From Collinsella sp. (GTDB lineage: Bacteria; Actinomycetota; Coriobacteriia; Coriobacteriales; Coriobacteriaceae), in contig JAHYYL010000008.1 of NCBI GenBank assembly GCA_019424965.1, positions 20,650 to 69,966 of the forward strand: a DNA stretch of 49,317 nt, in the 5' to 3' direction. A program made the translations under genes and the position numbers. The notes below the pieces were generated by a model. It was not told the DNA's origin, did not search any database, and saw only the letters and a program-made list of their open reading frames with translations. Shown here in pieces: positions 16,230 through 24,503 of the stretch. The first letter of the stretch is position 1. Each line of letters begins with the position of its first letter.

Positions 16230-17231
16230 TTACTTTGCGGCGCCGGGGATGCCGTGGGAGGTTTTGGCGGTTTTGGCTCCGTTTACGATGGCGGTTTGCA
16301 AAGCCCTTACGGCGAGCATGCCCAGCAGGTCTAGGGGAACGGCGGCGCTTGCCTGGGCGCCCAGTTTGCCGCTGGCGAGGGTGTAGATGGTGTCGCCGTC
16401 GTTGGTGGTGTGCGTGGGACGGATGGCGTGTGCGTAGGCGTCTGCGGCCATTTGGGAGACCTTGGTGGCTTGGGCCTTAGTGAGCTCCATGTTGGTGACG
16501 ATGCAGCTGATGGTGGTGTTGGTGCGGTCGAGCGGCATCTGCATGGATCCGGCGGCGGCAAAGGCTGCGAGTTCCATATCGACGATTTGGTCGCTATCGG
16601 CTGAGGTGCGCATGCCGGCGACCCACTCGCCGGTGAGGGGGTCGACAACGTTGCCGCAGGCGTTGACCGAAACCACGGCGCCTACCTTAACGGGACCGAG
16701 CGCCACGGCGGCAGCTCCAAGGCCGGCCTTCATGCAGGTGGCAGGGCCCATGAGCTTACCTACGGTGGCACCGGTGCCGGCGCCCACATTGCCTTGCTCG
16801 AGCGTGGTGGGGGTGTTGTCGAGTGCCTCGCGCACGGCGGCGATGCCGGCCTCTATGTCGGGGCGTACGGTGGGGTCGCCAAAGGCAAGGTCGAAGATAC
16901 AGCTGGAGCACACGATGGGCACCTGCGTGGGGCCGACGGACAGACCAATGCCGCGGCTCTCGAGTTCGCGAGCGACGCCGCTTGCAGCCTCGAGGCCAAA
17001 GGCCGATCCACCCGACAGGCAGACGGCGTGGACCTTGTCGACGGTGTTCTCGGGACGCAGCAGGTCGGTTTCGCGCGATGCTGGAGCACCGCCGCGAACG
17101 TCAACGCCGCCGGTGGCGCCCTCGGGTGCCACGATTACGGTGCAACCGGTGCCGGCCTCCTCGTCCGTATAGTTGCCAAAGCAAAAGCCATCGACATTGC
17201 AAACATCGATGGCTTCGAGCAGTGTGTCCAT
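16230..17231 (-). CDS. P1 family (S58) peptidase, DmpA-like
   Basis: The 333-residue protein fits the DmpA/L-aminopeptidase-D-Ala-esterase family of self-cleaving Ntn-like hydrolases: GNYTDEEAGTGCTVIVAPEGATGGVDVRGG (two joined motifs at 19-48), VHAVCLSGGSAFGLEAASGV (68-87), GNVGAGTGATVGK and the ending with RPTHTTNDGDTIYTLASG. Members cleave small peptides and amides from N-termini. The start at 17231 follows GGAGAAAAC on the minus strand; a longer open frame upstream overlaps maf and is not family-like. The self-processing nucleophile cannot be fixed with certainty by eye. It lies 100 bases after maf, separated by a hairpin. Confidence 0.85.
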   Translation of the reverse strand: MDTLLEAIDVCNVDGFCFGNYTDEEAGTGCTVIVAPEGATGGVDVRGGAPASRETDLLRPENTVDKVHAVCLSGGSAFGLEAASGVARELESRGIGLSVGPTQVPIVCSSCIFDLAFGDPTVRPDIEAGIAAVREALDNTPTTLEQGNVGAGTGATVGKLMGPATCMKAGLGAAAVALGPVKVGAVVSVNACGNVVDPLTGEWVAGMRTSADSDQIVDMELAAFAAAGSMQMPLDRTNTTISCIVTNMELTKAQATKVSQMAADAYAHAIRPTHTTNDGDTIYTLASGKLGAQASAAVPLDLLGMLAVRALQTAIVNGAKTAKTSHGIPGAAK

Positions 17232-17300
17232 GTTTTCTCCTATCGGTTTTCCGCCGGGCCTTATGCCCGGTCGGGATCCGTACGGTACGGCAAAATTGTA

Positions 17301-17323
17301 GGCGCTGGGGGATACCCAGCGCC
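17301..17323 (-). terminator. Probable terminator after maf
   Basis: GGCGCTGGG (17301-17309) pairs with CCCAGCGCC (17315-17323). On the minus strand it is followed by TACAATTTTG, giving a short T-run. Confidence 0.6.
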
Positions 17324-17331
17324 AGATGCAA

Positions 17332-17913
17332 TTACGATAGTTTTTGAATCGCGCGTGCGACGCGAGCGATGGGCAAGCCCACCACGTTGTAGAAGTCACC
17401 CGAAATATCGTGCACAAGCATGCGGCCGCCTGTGCCCTGGATGCCGTAGGCTCCGGCCTTGTCCATGGGTTCGCCGGAGGCAACATAGCGCTCGATCTGC
17501 TCTTCGGTAAGCTCATAGAACGTCACGTCGGTCACATCGACAAACGACAGGCTCTCGGCGGCATGCGGAGCTGAAGCGTCGCCGGCTTTAACGATGCAGG
17601 CGCCGGTCGCCACCTGGTGCGTGCGGCCCGAAAGCTCGCGGAGCATGGTGCGCGCCTCGTCCTCGTTTGCCGGCTTACCCAAAATCTTGCCATCGAAGGT
17701 GACGATGGTATCGGCCGCGACGGTCAGCTCATTGGGCTTGGCATACTCGGCGGCGACGGCAGCTGCTTTGGCACGCGCCAAGCGCTCGACGAGCGTAAGC
17801 GGAGCTTCGCCATCAAAAGGCGTTTCATCGATGTCTGCAGGAATTACGCGAATGTTATAGCCTGCCTCGCGCATCAGCTCTATGCGGCGCGGCGATTGCG
17901 AAGCCAAAATCAT
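17332..17913 (-). CDS. maf: Maf-like nucleoside triphosphate pyrophosphatase
   Basis: The 193-residue protein begins MILASQSPRRIELMREAG, the Maf signature (ASxSPRR at 4-10), and contains VAADTIVTFDGKILGKP and KAGAYGIQG, also typical. Maf proteins hydrolyse non-canonical or modified nucleoside triphosphates (dTTP/UTP class) and influence septum formation. It overlaps the DJ-1 family gene by four bases (ATGA), a coupled pair, and is followed by a hairpin terminator. Confidence 0.93.
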   Translation of the reverse strand: MILASQSPRRIELMREAGYNIRVIPADIDETPFDGEAPLTLVERLARAKAAAVAAEYAKPNELTVAADTIVTFDGKILGKPANEDEARTMLRELSGRTHQVATGACIVKAGDASAPHAAESLSFVDVTDVTFYELTEEQIERYVASGEPMDKAGAYGIQGTGGRMLVHDISGDFYNVVGLPIARVARAIQKLS

Positions 17914-18452
17914 AGTTGGATGCCCTCGGCGACCTTCTCGACGGCCTTGTCGCCGGCGAGCGTGCGCAGCAGCTCCAAGGCAAAGGGGAGTGACTGTGCC
18001 ATGCCGCTGGCAGTAATGATGTTGCCGTCTTGCGTGACCTTCTCGCCGGTATAAGCTCCCTCGGGGAAGCTCTTCTCAAAGCCGGGGAAGCACGTGGCGC
18101 GGCGTCCCTCGAGTAGACCAAGCTCGCCCAGGATAAATGGGGCGGCGCAGATGGCGGCAACGTGCTTGGTCGCGGCGAACTCGCAGACTACGTCGCAGAC
18201 GCGCTGGTCGGCGCGCAGGTTGGTGGCACCGGGCAGGCCGCCGGGCAGCACGACGCAGTCGTACTCGTCAAAGTTGATCTCGTCAAAGAGAGCATCGCAG
18301 GTCACGGGAATCTGCAGCGAGCTCACGACTTCGCGCGTGGGCATGATCGAGACAAGCGTGGCGCGCACGCCGCCGCGACGCATGACGTCGACCATGGTCA
18401 GGCATTCAATCGTTTCAAAGCCATCGGCGGCGAGAACGGCAACGCTGGGCAT
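17910..18452 (-). CDS. DJ-1/PfpI family protein (YajL-like)
   Basis: This 180-residue class I glutamine amidotransferase-like protein has the conserved Glu near the start (GFETIE, residue 13), the LPGGLPGATNLR loop (69-80) and a nucleophile elbow AAICAAP with Cys 102. YajL/DJ-1 members act as chaperones, deglycases or oxidative-stress sensors; which applies here is unknown. The ATG at 18452 follows GAAAGGAACTC; a longer frame upstream (to 18518) is unlike the family. It is coupled to maf by a 4-base overlap. Confidence 0.88.
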   Translation of the reverse strand: MPSVAVLAADGFETIECLTMVDVMRRGGVRATLVSIMPTREVVSSLQIPVTCDALFDEINFDEYDCVVLPGGLPGATNLRADQRVCDVVCEFAATKHVAAICAAPFILGELGLLEGRRATCFPGFEKSFPEGAYTGEKVTQDGNIITASGMAQSLPFALELLRTLAGDKAVEKVAEGIQL

Positions 18453-18542
18453 GAGAGTTCCTTTCGTAAGGCGGCATACAATTAGCCGTCTTATACCCCG
18501 AAGACATACGCTTGCCACGCTCGATTTTCCAATGTTTAAAAA

Positions 18543-18596
18543 GGGACGGGGATTAAATAATCATTCGGTGCAAATTGATTATTTAATCCCCGTCCC
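18543..18596. repeat. Long palindrome upstream of the DJ-1 gene
   Basis: Perfect 21-bp arms (18543-18563 and 18576-18596) starting GGGACGGGG and ending CCCCGTCCC, with AT-rich inner halves and a 12-nt loop. It lies between the start of the DJ-1 gene and the end of the rRNA methyltransferase gene, both on the minus strand, and is flanked by A-runs, so it can terminate in either direction. Terminal GGGACGG/CCGTCCC is shared in style with 35622-35683. Confidence 0.8.
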
Positions 18597-18631
18597 AGAA
18601 AAATCATCGGGCGTGGTCTTGGGCAAACAGT

Positions 18632-19945
18632 CTAGTTGCGCTTGAGGTGGACGACGGTTTCGCAGTGGAAGGTTTGCGGGAACAGGTCGACCGGTGTGAT
18701 CTTGACGGGGGAGAAGGTGCCTTCCTCGACAAAGCGCTTAAGGTCGCGCGCCAGGGTGGCAGGGTCGCAGCTCACATAGGCGACATCGCGCGCACTCGTG
18801 CTAGCGATGAGGTCGATGGCCTCGGGTGCCAGACCTGCGCGCGGCGGATCGACCACCAGGACATCGGCATCCTGGTCGGGGAACTCGCGCACGGCATCGC
18901 CGCCGATGACGTCGACGTTGTCGAGCTTGTTGATCTCGAGGTTACGGCGCAGGTCGCGCACGGCCGGACCGTAGGCCTCGACGGCGGCGACAAAGTCGCA
19001 GCGGCGGGCGAGCGGCAGGGTAAAGGTGCCGGCGCCGCAGTACAGGTCCACGGCAAGCTCGTCTTCCTGCGGGTCGAGGGCGTCCATAACGAGCTCAATC
19101 AAAAACTCGGCGCCCTTGGTATTGACCTGGAAAAAGGATGGGGCGGACAGGCGCATCTGACCATCAGCGATGTTCTCGGTCCACGAGCCCTCACCGGCGA
19201 GCATCTCCACCTTGGAAACGCGGCGGGCCTTCTTCTCGCCCTTGCTCATGACGCGCACGACGCTCGTGGGGTGTGCGGCGTCTGCCAGTACGCGTGAGAC
19301 CTGTGAGCGCGGGAAGGAGCCTGTGGGTGTCCAAAGTGCGACCTCGAGTGCTTTGGTGCGACGTGAAGCGCGAATGCCCACGCGCTCCAGACCCAGGTCG
19401 TGGCTGCCGCTCAGATAGTTGAGCGCGCCGACGACCGATTTGAGCGCCTTGGGAAAACGCTTATCGAACAGCGGGCACGAATCGACGGTCACGATCTTGC
19501 TGGGGTCGACGCCGTGCATGCCAAGGCGAACACGGCCGTTAACGAGAGTGGGCTCCAGCTCAATCTTATTGCGGTAGCCCCAGTCGTCCTTGGTATGGCG
19601 GATAGGCTGGACAAGATCGTTGACCTGCTCGGGGGTGAACTTGCCAATGCGCTCGAGCGTGGAGCGCAGGTTTTGCTCTTTGGCGGCAAGCTGTGCCGTG
19701 CGTGAGAGATTTCCCCACGAGCAGCCGCCGCAGATGCCCACGAAGGGGCAGGGAGGCTGAATGCGATCGGGGCTCGGCTCCAGAATCTCGGTCGTGCGGG
19801 CGCGCATAAACGACTTGCCGTCCTGCACGATCTCGGCTTCGACGGTGTCGCCTGCCACAGCGCCCTGCACAAAGACGGCCTTGCCGTTGTCGGCATGTGC
19901 CAGACCGTCGGTGCCGTACGTCATCGATTCTATGGTGAGCTTCAT
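18632..19945 (-). CDS. 23S rRNA (uracil-5-)-methyltransferase, RlmCD/RumA type
   Basis: The 437-residue enzyme methylates uracil C5 in 23S rRNA with S-adenosylmethionine. Domains in order are a TRAM RNA-binding region (about 1-55), iron-sulfur cysteines C66, C72, C75 and C157, then the methyltransferase domain with DLYCGAGTFTLPLA (SAM site) and the catalytic SCDPATLARD (Cys 393). The start at 19945 is preceded by AGGAAT; a 12-residue longer frame is possible. Gram-positives often have one enzyme for both uracil sites, so specificity is not assigned. It is separated from ppk by a hairpin. Confidence 0.92.
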   Translation of the reverse strand: MKLTIESMTYGTDGLAHADNGKAVFVQGAVAGDTVEAEIVQDGKSFMRARTTEILEPSPDRIQPPCPFVGICGGCSWGNLSRTAQLAAKEQNLRSTLERIGKFTPEQVNDLVQPIRHTKDDWGYRNKIELEPTLVNGRVRLGMHGVDPSKIVTVDSCPLFDKRFPKALKSVVGALNYLSGSHDLGLERVGIRASRRTKALEVALWTPTGSFPRSQVSRVLADAAHPTSVVRVMSKGEKKARRVSKVEMLAGEGSWTENIADGQMRLSAPSFFQVNTKGAEFLIELVMDALDPQEDELAVDLYCGAGTFTLPLARRCDFVAAVEAYGPAVRDLRRNLEINKLDNVDVIGGDAVREFPDQDADVLVVDPPRAGLAPEAIDLIASTSARDVAYVSCDPATLARDLKRFVEEGTFSPVKITPVDLFPQTFHCETVVHLKRN

Positions 19946-19993
19946 ATTCCTGCCTGTCATTCGCGTTGCTGTTCGCACCATGGTAGCAGGGAA

Positions 19994-20035
19994 AAGCGCC
20001 CCGCATCCGAGGCTTTCCTCAAATGCGGGGCGCTT
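19994..20035 (-). terminator. Hairpin terminator between ppk and the rRNA methyltransferase
   Basis: A perfect 13-bp stem AAGCGCCCCGCAT / ATGCGGGGCGCTT (19994-20006 with 20023-20035) lies 11 bases after the ppk stop on the minus strand. The T-run is short. Confidence 0.65.
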
Positions 20036-20045
20036 CTACAAACGT

Positions 20046-22448
20046 CTATTTCGTCTTGCCGGTAATGAGCGTCTTAAGGCCTAGGCCGATCAGGCCCAAG
20101 CCCATGCGCACGCGGCCAGGGCGATGGCGCTCGATGGCCTTGGCTTTGCCAGCGGGCTTCTTGTGACACGCGTTGCTCTCGGGGGTTGTTGTGGGTGCCT
20201 GAGGTTGGGCTGCGGGAGCAGGTTCGGGCTCGATAACGATCGCTCGGACCTTCTGGACCTCGGGAGCGGCCGGCTGCGGCTCGGGCTCAGACTGGGATGC
20301 GAGCGCGGGCTCTGCCTCGGTGGCGGACTCGGCGTTGCGATAAGCGCGCTCCAACAGGAACTCCTGCGAGTTAAAGGGCTTCTCACCCTCTTTTCGCTCT
20401 ACGGGAACCCAGGTGCCGTCGCTCGTCAGGCTACGTGCCTTCACGTTGTCGCGCAGCTGCACGCCCATGTACTCGTGCACCAGCGCGCGGCAGGTGGGGT
20501 CGAGCACGGGGAAGGCGATCTCTACGCGATGCTCGGTGTTGCGCGTCATCATGTCGGCAGAACTCAGGTAGATCATGTCCGAGTCCACGCCGAAGGCATA
20601 GACACGCGCGTGCTCCAAGAAACGTCCGACGATAGAACGTACGTGCACGTTTTCGGTCTTGCCCGCAATGTTGGGCTTCAGGCACGAGATGCCGCGGATG
20701 ATCATGTCCACGCGCACGCCGGCACACGATGCCTCGGCGATCTTGTCGATGACCTCGCGGTCGGTCAGCGAGTTGAGCTTAAAGAACACGCGGGCGGGCT
20801 CGCCGGCGAGCGCACGTTGGATCTCGCGGTCCAGACCGCGCATGATGAGCGGCTTGAGACCGACGGGCGCCACGCCCAAAAAGCGGTAGTCGCCGCGCAG
20901 GTTGCCCAGCGACAGGTTGCGGAAGAACAGGTTGGCGTCTTCGCCGATGCCGGGATGGGCGGTCATGAGCATAAAGTCGCTGTAGAGCTTGGCCGTCTTC
21001 TCGTTAAAGTTACCGGTGCCCAAAAGCGTGAGTCGAGTGAGCGCCATGCCCTCGCGATAGGTGAGCTGGCAGATCTTTGAGTGGCATTTAAAGCCCTCGG
21101 AGCCATAGATGACGGTGCAGCCCGCTTCTTCCAGACGCTCTGCCCACTCGATGTTATTTTGCTCGTCAAAGCGCGCGCGGAGCTCCATGAGCACCGTGAC
21201 CTCTTTGCCGTTCTCGGCGGCGTCAATCAACGACTCGCACAGACGACTCTGCTTGGCCACGCGGTAGAGCGTGATACGCAGCGAGATGCACTCGGGGTCG
21301 TATGCGGCCTCGTGTACCAGGTCCAGGAACGGATTCATGGCCTCGTAGGGGTAAAAGAGCAACTTGTCGCCCTGCAGCACCTGCTCGCGAATGGAGCGGG
21401 ACATGTCGATGGTGGGGTTGGGCTGAGGCTTAAACGGCGTAAAGAGGAGCTCGTTGCGTAGATGCTCGGGAATCTTGCCCTCAATGCCGAAGACGTAGCC
21501 CAGGTCGAGCGGGATATCGCAGGTAAAGACCGAGCGGCGAGAAAGCTCGAGCGCCTTGCGGATGGTCTTGAGCGTCGCCTTCTCGAGCGACCCCGAGACC
21601 GCGAGCACTACCGGCTGCAGACGCAGGCGCTTCTTGAGGATGCGCTTCATGTGCTGGCGGTAGTCCTCTTCCTCCTCGACGCCCTCGCCGTCCGGATCGA
21701 TGTCGGCGTTGCGGGTGACGCGGATGAGCGCGCGGTCGAGCGGCTTATAGGAGCCAAAGCAGCTGTCCAGGCAGGCGAGGATGACGTCCTCGAGCAGAAT
21801 GTAGGAGTAGGTGCCGGCGGGCGAGGGGATCTCGACCACGCGGTTCATCGAGGCGGGAATCTCGATTAGGCCCAGCAGACTTTCCTCGTCGGTGACGCCG
21901 TCCAGGCCGCAGGCCAGGTAGAGTGCGCCGTTGCGCAGGTTGGGGAAGGGGTGGCGCGGGTCAATCACCAGCGGTGAGATGACCGGCGACACGTAGGCCT
22001 GGAAGTAGCGGGTTACAAAGGTGCGCTCCTCGGGCGTAAGCGAATCGGCACGCGCGCGGTGAACGCCCAGGGCGTCGAGCTTGCCCTCGATGCTCTTAAA
22101 GATGGACTCCCATCGGGTAAGGAGCCCGGGCATTTCGGCCATGACGGCATCGACCTGTTCGGAGGCGGTCATATTGCTCTTGTTGTCGACAGGCTGTTTT
22201 TTGAGCTCTGCCAGATCGGACAGGCCGCCCACGCGCACCATGAGAAACTCGTCGAGGTTGGACTCGAAAATCGACACGAACTTTAGACGCTCGAACAGCG
22301 GAACGGTCTCGTCGAAGGCCTCGTCAAGCACACGGTTGTCAAAGCGCAGCCAGCTGAGCTCTCGGTTCTGCGTGTACGAGAAGTCGCGCGGCGGTTTGCG
22401 CAGCTTTGCGGCGGCTTGCTTTTTTTCGATTGTGCTCAGCATATGCAT
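20046..22448 (-). CDS. ppk1: Polyphosphate kinase 1 with C-terminal tail
   Basis: Reversibly polymerises the ATP gamma-phosphate into polyphosphate at the membrane. Family blocks are YTQNRELSWLRFDNRVLDEA near the start, HPFPNLRNGALYLA, LLFYPYEAMNPFLDLVHEAA, YGSEGFKCHSKICQL with the His that is phosphorylated (about residue 456 from this start) and HARVYAFG. About 95 residues beyond the usual end are Pro/Glu/Ala-rich, then Lys/Arg-rich, ending in a short hydrophobic GLGLIGLGLKTLITG segment, an uncommon addition. ATGs at 22448 and 22442 are both possible; a longer frame to 22487 is less family-like. It is divergent from arcA. Confidence 0.93.
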   Translation of the reverse strand: MHMLSTIEKKQAAAKLRKPPRDFSYTQNRELSWLRFDNRVLDEAFDETVPLFERLKFVSIFESNLDEFLMVRVGGLSDLAELKKQPVDNKSNMTASEQVDAVMAEMPGLLTRWESIFKSIEGKLDALGVHRARADSLTPEERTFVTRYFQAYVSPVISPLVIDPRHPFPNLRNGALYLACGLDGVTDEESLLGLIEIPASMNRVVEIPSPAGTYSYILLEDVILACLDSCFGSYKPLDRALIRVTRNADIDPDGEGVEEEEDYRQHMKRILKKRLRLQPVVLAVSGSLEKATLKTIRKALELSRRSVFTCDIPLDLGYVFGIEGKIPEHLRNELLFTPFKPQPNPTIDMSRSIREQVLQGDKLLFYPYEAMNPFLDLVHEAAYDPECISLRITLYRVAKQSRLCESLIDAAENGKEVTVLMELRARFDEQNNIEWAERLEEAGCTVIYGSEGFKCHSKICQLTYREGMALTRLTLLGTGNFNEKTAKLYSDFMLMTAHPGIGEDANLFFRNLSLGNLRGDYRFLGVAPVGLKPLIMRGLDREIQRALAGEPARVFFKLNSLTDREVIDKIAEASCAGVRVDMIIRGISCLKPNIAGKTENVHVRSIVGRFLEHARVYAFGVDSDMIYLSSADMMTRNTEHRVEIAFPVLDPTCRALVHEYMGVQLRDNVKARSLTSDGTWVPVERKEGEKPFNSQEFLLERAYRNAESATEAEPALASQSEPEPQPAAPEVQKVRAIVIEPEPAPAAQPQAPTTTPESNACHKKPAGKAKAIERHRPGRVRMGLGLIGLGLKTLITGKTK

Positions 22449-22850
22449 CTGTCCGTTCAGTCCCCGCAGGGGACGGTTGCCTAACACTATTCACTATTGT
22501 CTCAATTTAGTCGACCTATGGCACGGACGTATCGCGTGAACGGTATCTTTACCTACTTCTTACGCTGACAAGCCATAGAACTGACGCCCGTCACGTTGTG
22601 AAAAAACGGTCTATATCCTCACTCAACTGGTGAGTATATGTGAATAAGAATGATAGGTAGCTGAATATCATCGAATACAGACAGAAACACGAACAAGCGT
22701 CATTTATATACATAAAACCGTTTTAGATATGCAATTCCTAATCGAAAGATTGGAGTTGTAACTGCGAATGATTTTTGAGAAAAAAGAGCGTTTACCTTAG
22801 AAAAGTTACTTTAGAACGCCGAAGTACATCATGGGGGAATCACATGCGAT
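22449..22850. other. AT-rich intergenic region upstream of arcA copy 1
   Basis: About 400 bases without a gene. A small hairpin GTCCCC-GCA-GGGGAC lies just upstream of the ppk start. A single TGAACGGTAtc motif occurs at 22537-22547, other ACGGT/ACCGT cores lie near 22605 and 22718, and the 22720-22830 stretch is recognisably related to 25940-26030 upstream of the second arcA. No ORF is credible. Confidence 0.6.
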
Positions 22851-22853
22851 ATA

Positions 22854-22880
22854 CCGTTCATCGCACTTTGTTGACCGTTC
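22854..22880 (+). promoter_or_regulatory. Paired CCGTTC operator upstream of arcA copy 1
   Basis: CCGTTC occurs at 22854-22859 and again at 22875-22880, same orientation, 21 bp apart (two helical turns). The same arrangement and spacing lies upstream of the second arcA at 26061-26087. The proximal site ends 33 bases before the predicted -10, the position of an activator. The regulator is unknown. Confidence 0.6.
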
Positions 22881-22890
22881 GGGGGCGAGG

Positions 22891-22919
22891 TGGAATTGCG
22901 GCTGATTTTTGGATATAAC
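22891..22919 (+). promoter_or_regulatory. Predicted promoter of arcA copy 1
   Basis: TGGAAT (22891-22896), 17-bp spacer, TATAAC (22914-22919). Both hexamers and the spacing are conserved at 26098-26126 despite divergence around them. The -35 is a poor match to consensus, which fits activator dependence. Confidence 0.55.
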
Positions 22920-22948
22920 TAGAGCTGTCAGCAAGCAGCGTCTCATAT

Positions 22949-24246
22949 GGAGGGGCGCTAACGAATCGGCCCTGACAGGGGCCCGAAAGAAAGGTAGGAG
23001 GCCATGACGAAAGGTCTGCACGTGCCTTCCGAGATCGGCAAGCTCAGGAAGGTCTGCCTGCACCGTCCCGGCGACGAGCTCCTCAACCTGCCGCCCGACG
23101 AGCTCGAGCGACTCCTGTTCGACGACGTCCCGTTCCTGGAGGTCGCGCAGCAGGAGCACGACACCTTCGCCCAGATCCTGAGGGACCAGGGCGTCGAGGT
23201 GCTCTACCTCGAGAACCTCGTCGCCGAGGTGTTCGACCAGGTCCCCGGCGCCCGCGCCGAGTTCACCGACCAGTACATCGCCGAGGCCGGCATCCGCGGC
23301 CAGCACATGCCGCAGATCGTCCGCGAGAAGCTGGACTCCATCGAGGACAACCTCGAGTTCGTCAAGAAGACCATGGCCGGCATGACCAAGGCCGAGATCG
23401 ACATGCCCCTCACGGCGTCCACGACCCTCGACTCCCTGGTCAACTCCGAGTCCGAGTCCGACCTGATCATCGACCCGATGCCCAACCTCTACTTCACCCG
23501 CGACCCGTTCGCGGTCGTCGGCGAGGGCGTCAACCTCAACCGCATGTACTCGGTCACCCGCAACCGCGAGACCCTGTACGGCAAGTACGTCTTCAAGTAC
23601 CACCCCGACTACAAGGACGTCTCCCTGTACTTCCGCCGCGACTGCCAGTTCCACACCGAGGGCGGCGACGTGCTGAACATCAACGAGAAGACCCTCGCCG
23701 TCGGCATCTCCCAGCGCACCCAGGCCGCCGCTATCGACGTCATGGCCCAGAACATCTTCTGGAACTCCGACTCCAAGGTCGAGCGCATCCTGGCCTTCGA
23801 CATCCCCGTCTCGCGCGCCTTCATGCACCTCGACACGGTCTTCACCCAGATCGACGTCGATAAGTTCACGATCCACCCCGCCATCATGGGCACCCTGCGC
23901 GTCTACGAGCTGACCGCCGGCAAGAACCCGGGCGACGTGAACATCCGCCTGATCGAGGACACCCTCGAGCACGTCCTGGAGGACGCCACCGGCGTCGACC
24001 AGGTCAAGCTGATCCCCTGCGGCGGCGGCGACCCGATCGCGGCCTCCCGCGAGCAGTGGAACGACGGCTCCAACACCCTGTGCGTCGAGCCCGGCAAGAT
24101 CTGCGTCTACGCGCGCAACACCGTCACCAACGACGTGCTGTACAAGGAGGGCCTGGACCTTCTCGTCGTGCCCTCCGCCGAGCTCTCCCGCGGCCGCGGC
24201 GGCCCGCGCTGCATGAGCATGCCCTTCTGGCGTGAGGACCTCTAAG
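22949..24246 (+). repeat. Direct repeat copy A (arcA coding region and leader)
   Basis: This 1,298-base segment matches 26154-27451 with, as far as I can see by eye, a single difference (T at 24233, C at 27438). It begins 55 bases before the arcA ATG and ends just past the stop. Spacing between copies is 3,205 bases. Confidence 0.85.
23004..24245 (+). CDS. arcA: Arginine deiminase, copy 1
   Basis: Hydrolyses L-arginine to citrulline and ammonia, the first step of the ATP-yielding deiminase pathway. The 413-residue protein has the family's catalytic elements: FTRDPFA with Asp, MHLDTVFT with His, and the nucleophile Cys 403 in GGPRCMSMPF near the C-terminus. The ATG follows GGTAGGAGGCC. Codon use is extremely biased towards C-ending codons, as in highly expressed genes. 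The protein is identical to that encoded at 26209-27450. A short hairpin GGCCC-TGACA-GGGGCC lies in the leader. Confidence 0.97.
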   Translation: MTKGLHVPSEIGKLRKVCLHRPGDELLNLPPDELERLLFDDVPFLEVAQQEHDTFAQILRDQGVEVLYLENLVAEVFDQVPGARAEFTDQYIAEAGIRGQHMPQIVREKLDSIEDNLEFVKKTMAGMTKAEIDMPLTASTTLDSLVNSESESDLIIDPMPNLYFTRDPFAVVGEGVNLNRMYSVTRNRETLYGKYVFKYHPDYKDVSLYFRRDCQFHTEGGDVLNINEKTLAVGISQRTQAAAIDVMAQNIFWNSDSKVERILAFDIPVSRAFMHLDTVFTQIDVDKFTIHPAIMGTLRVYELTAGKNPGDVNIRLIEDTLEHVLEDATGVDQVKLIPCGGGDPIAASREQWNDGSNTLCVEPGKICVYARNTVTNDVLYKEGLDLLVVPSAELSRGRGGPRCMSMPFWREDL

Positions 24247-24307
24247 GTCTTCTAGGACCCGTATAGGTCTTAATACATACATCTAGCTGACGTTAGATGT
24301 CTCCCAT

Positions 24308-24342
24308 TGGGGCGGTGCGGGTTTTCGCGCCGCCCCATTCTT
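24308..24342 (+). terminator. Terminator after arcA copy 1
   Basis: TGGGGCGG (24308-24315) pairs with CCGCCCCA (24330-24337), extended inside, and is followed by TTCTTGTCT. Confidence 0.65.
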
Positions 24343-24503
24343 GTCTAATAAGCTAAATTAACATCAGATAAGGTGTCCCTTATGTCTAGAGGCGGTCACG
24401 TTGATACCCCAACGGTGTCGGCTTCTTTGCCTTTTGGGCATCATCTCGATTCCCATGACCTTTGCCGGCATCATCCCCGTATTCTAGCGATTGGAGCCTA
24501 GCC

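Noticed and set aside
24381..24500. Short frames before the aminotransferase, one encoding a hydrophobic stretch (LLGIISIPMTFAGIIPVF)
   Set aside because: The hydrophobic frame has no proper start and ends just before the real ATG; it may be a gene remnant but cannot be supported from one sequence.
24247..24503. Riboswitch or T-box leader before the aminotransferase
   Set aside because: Apart from the terminator of arcA copy 1, I see no T-box sequence, known aptamer core or anti-terminator pairing.
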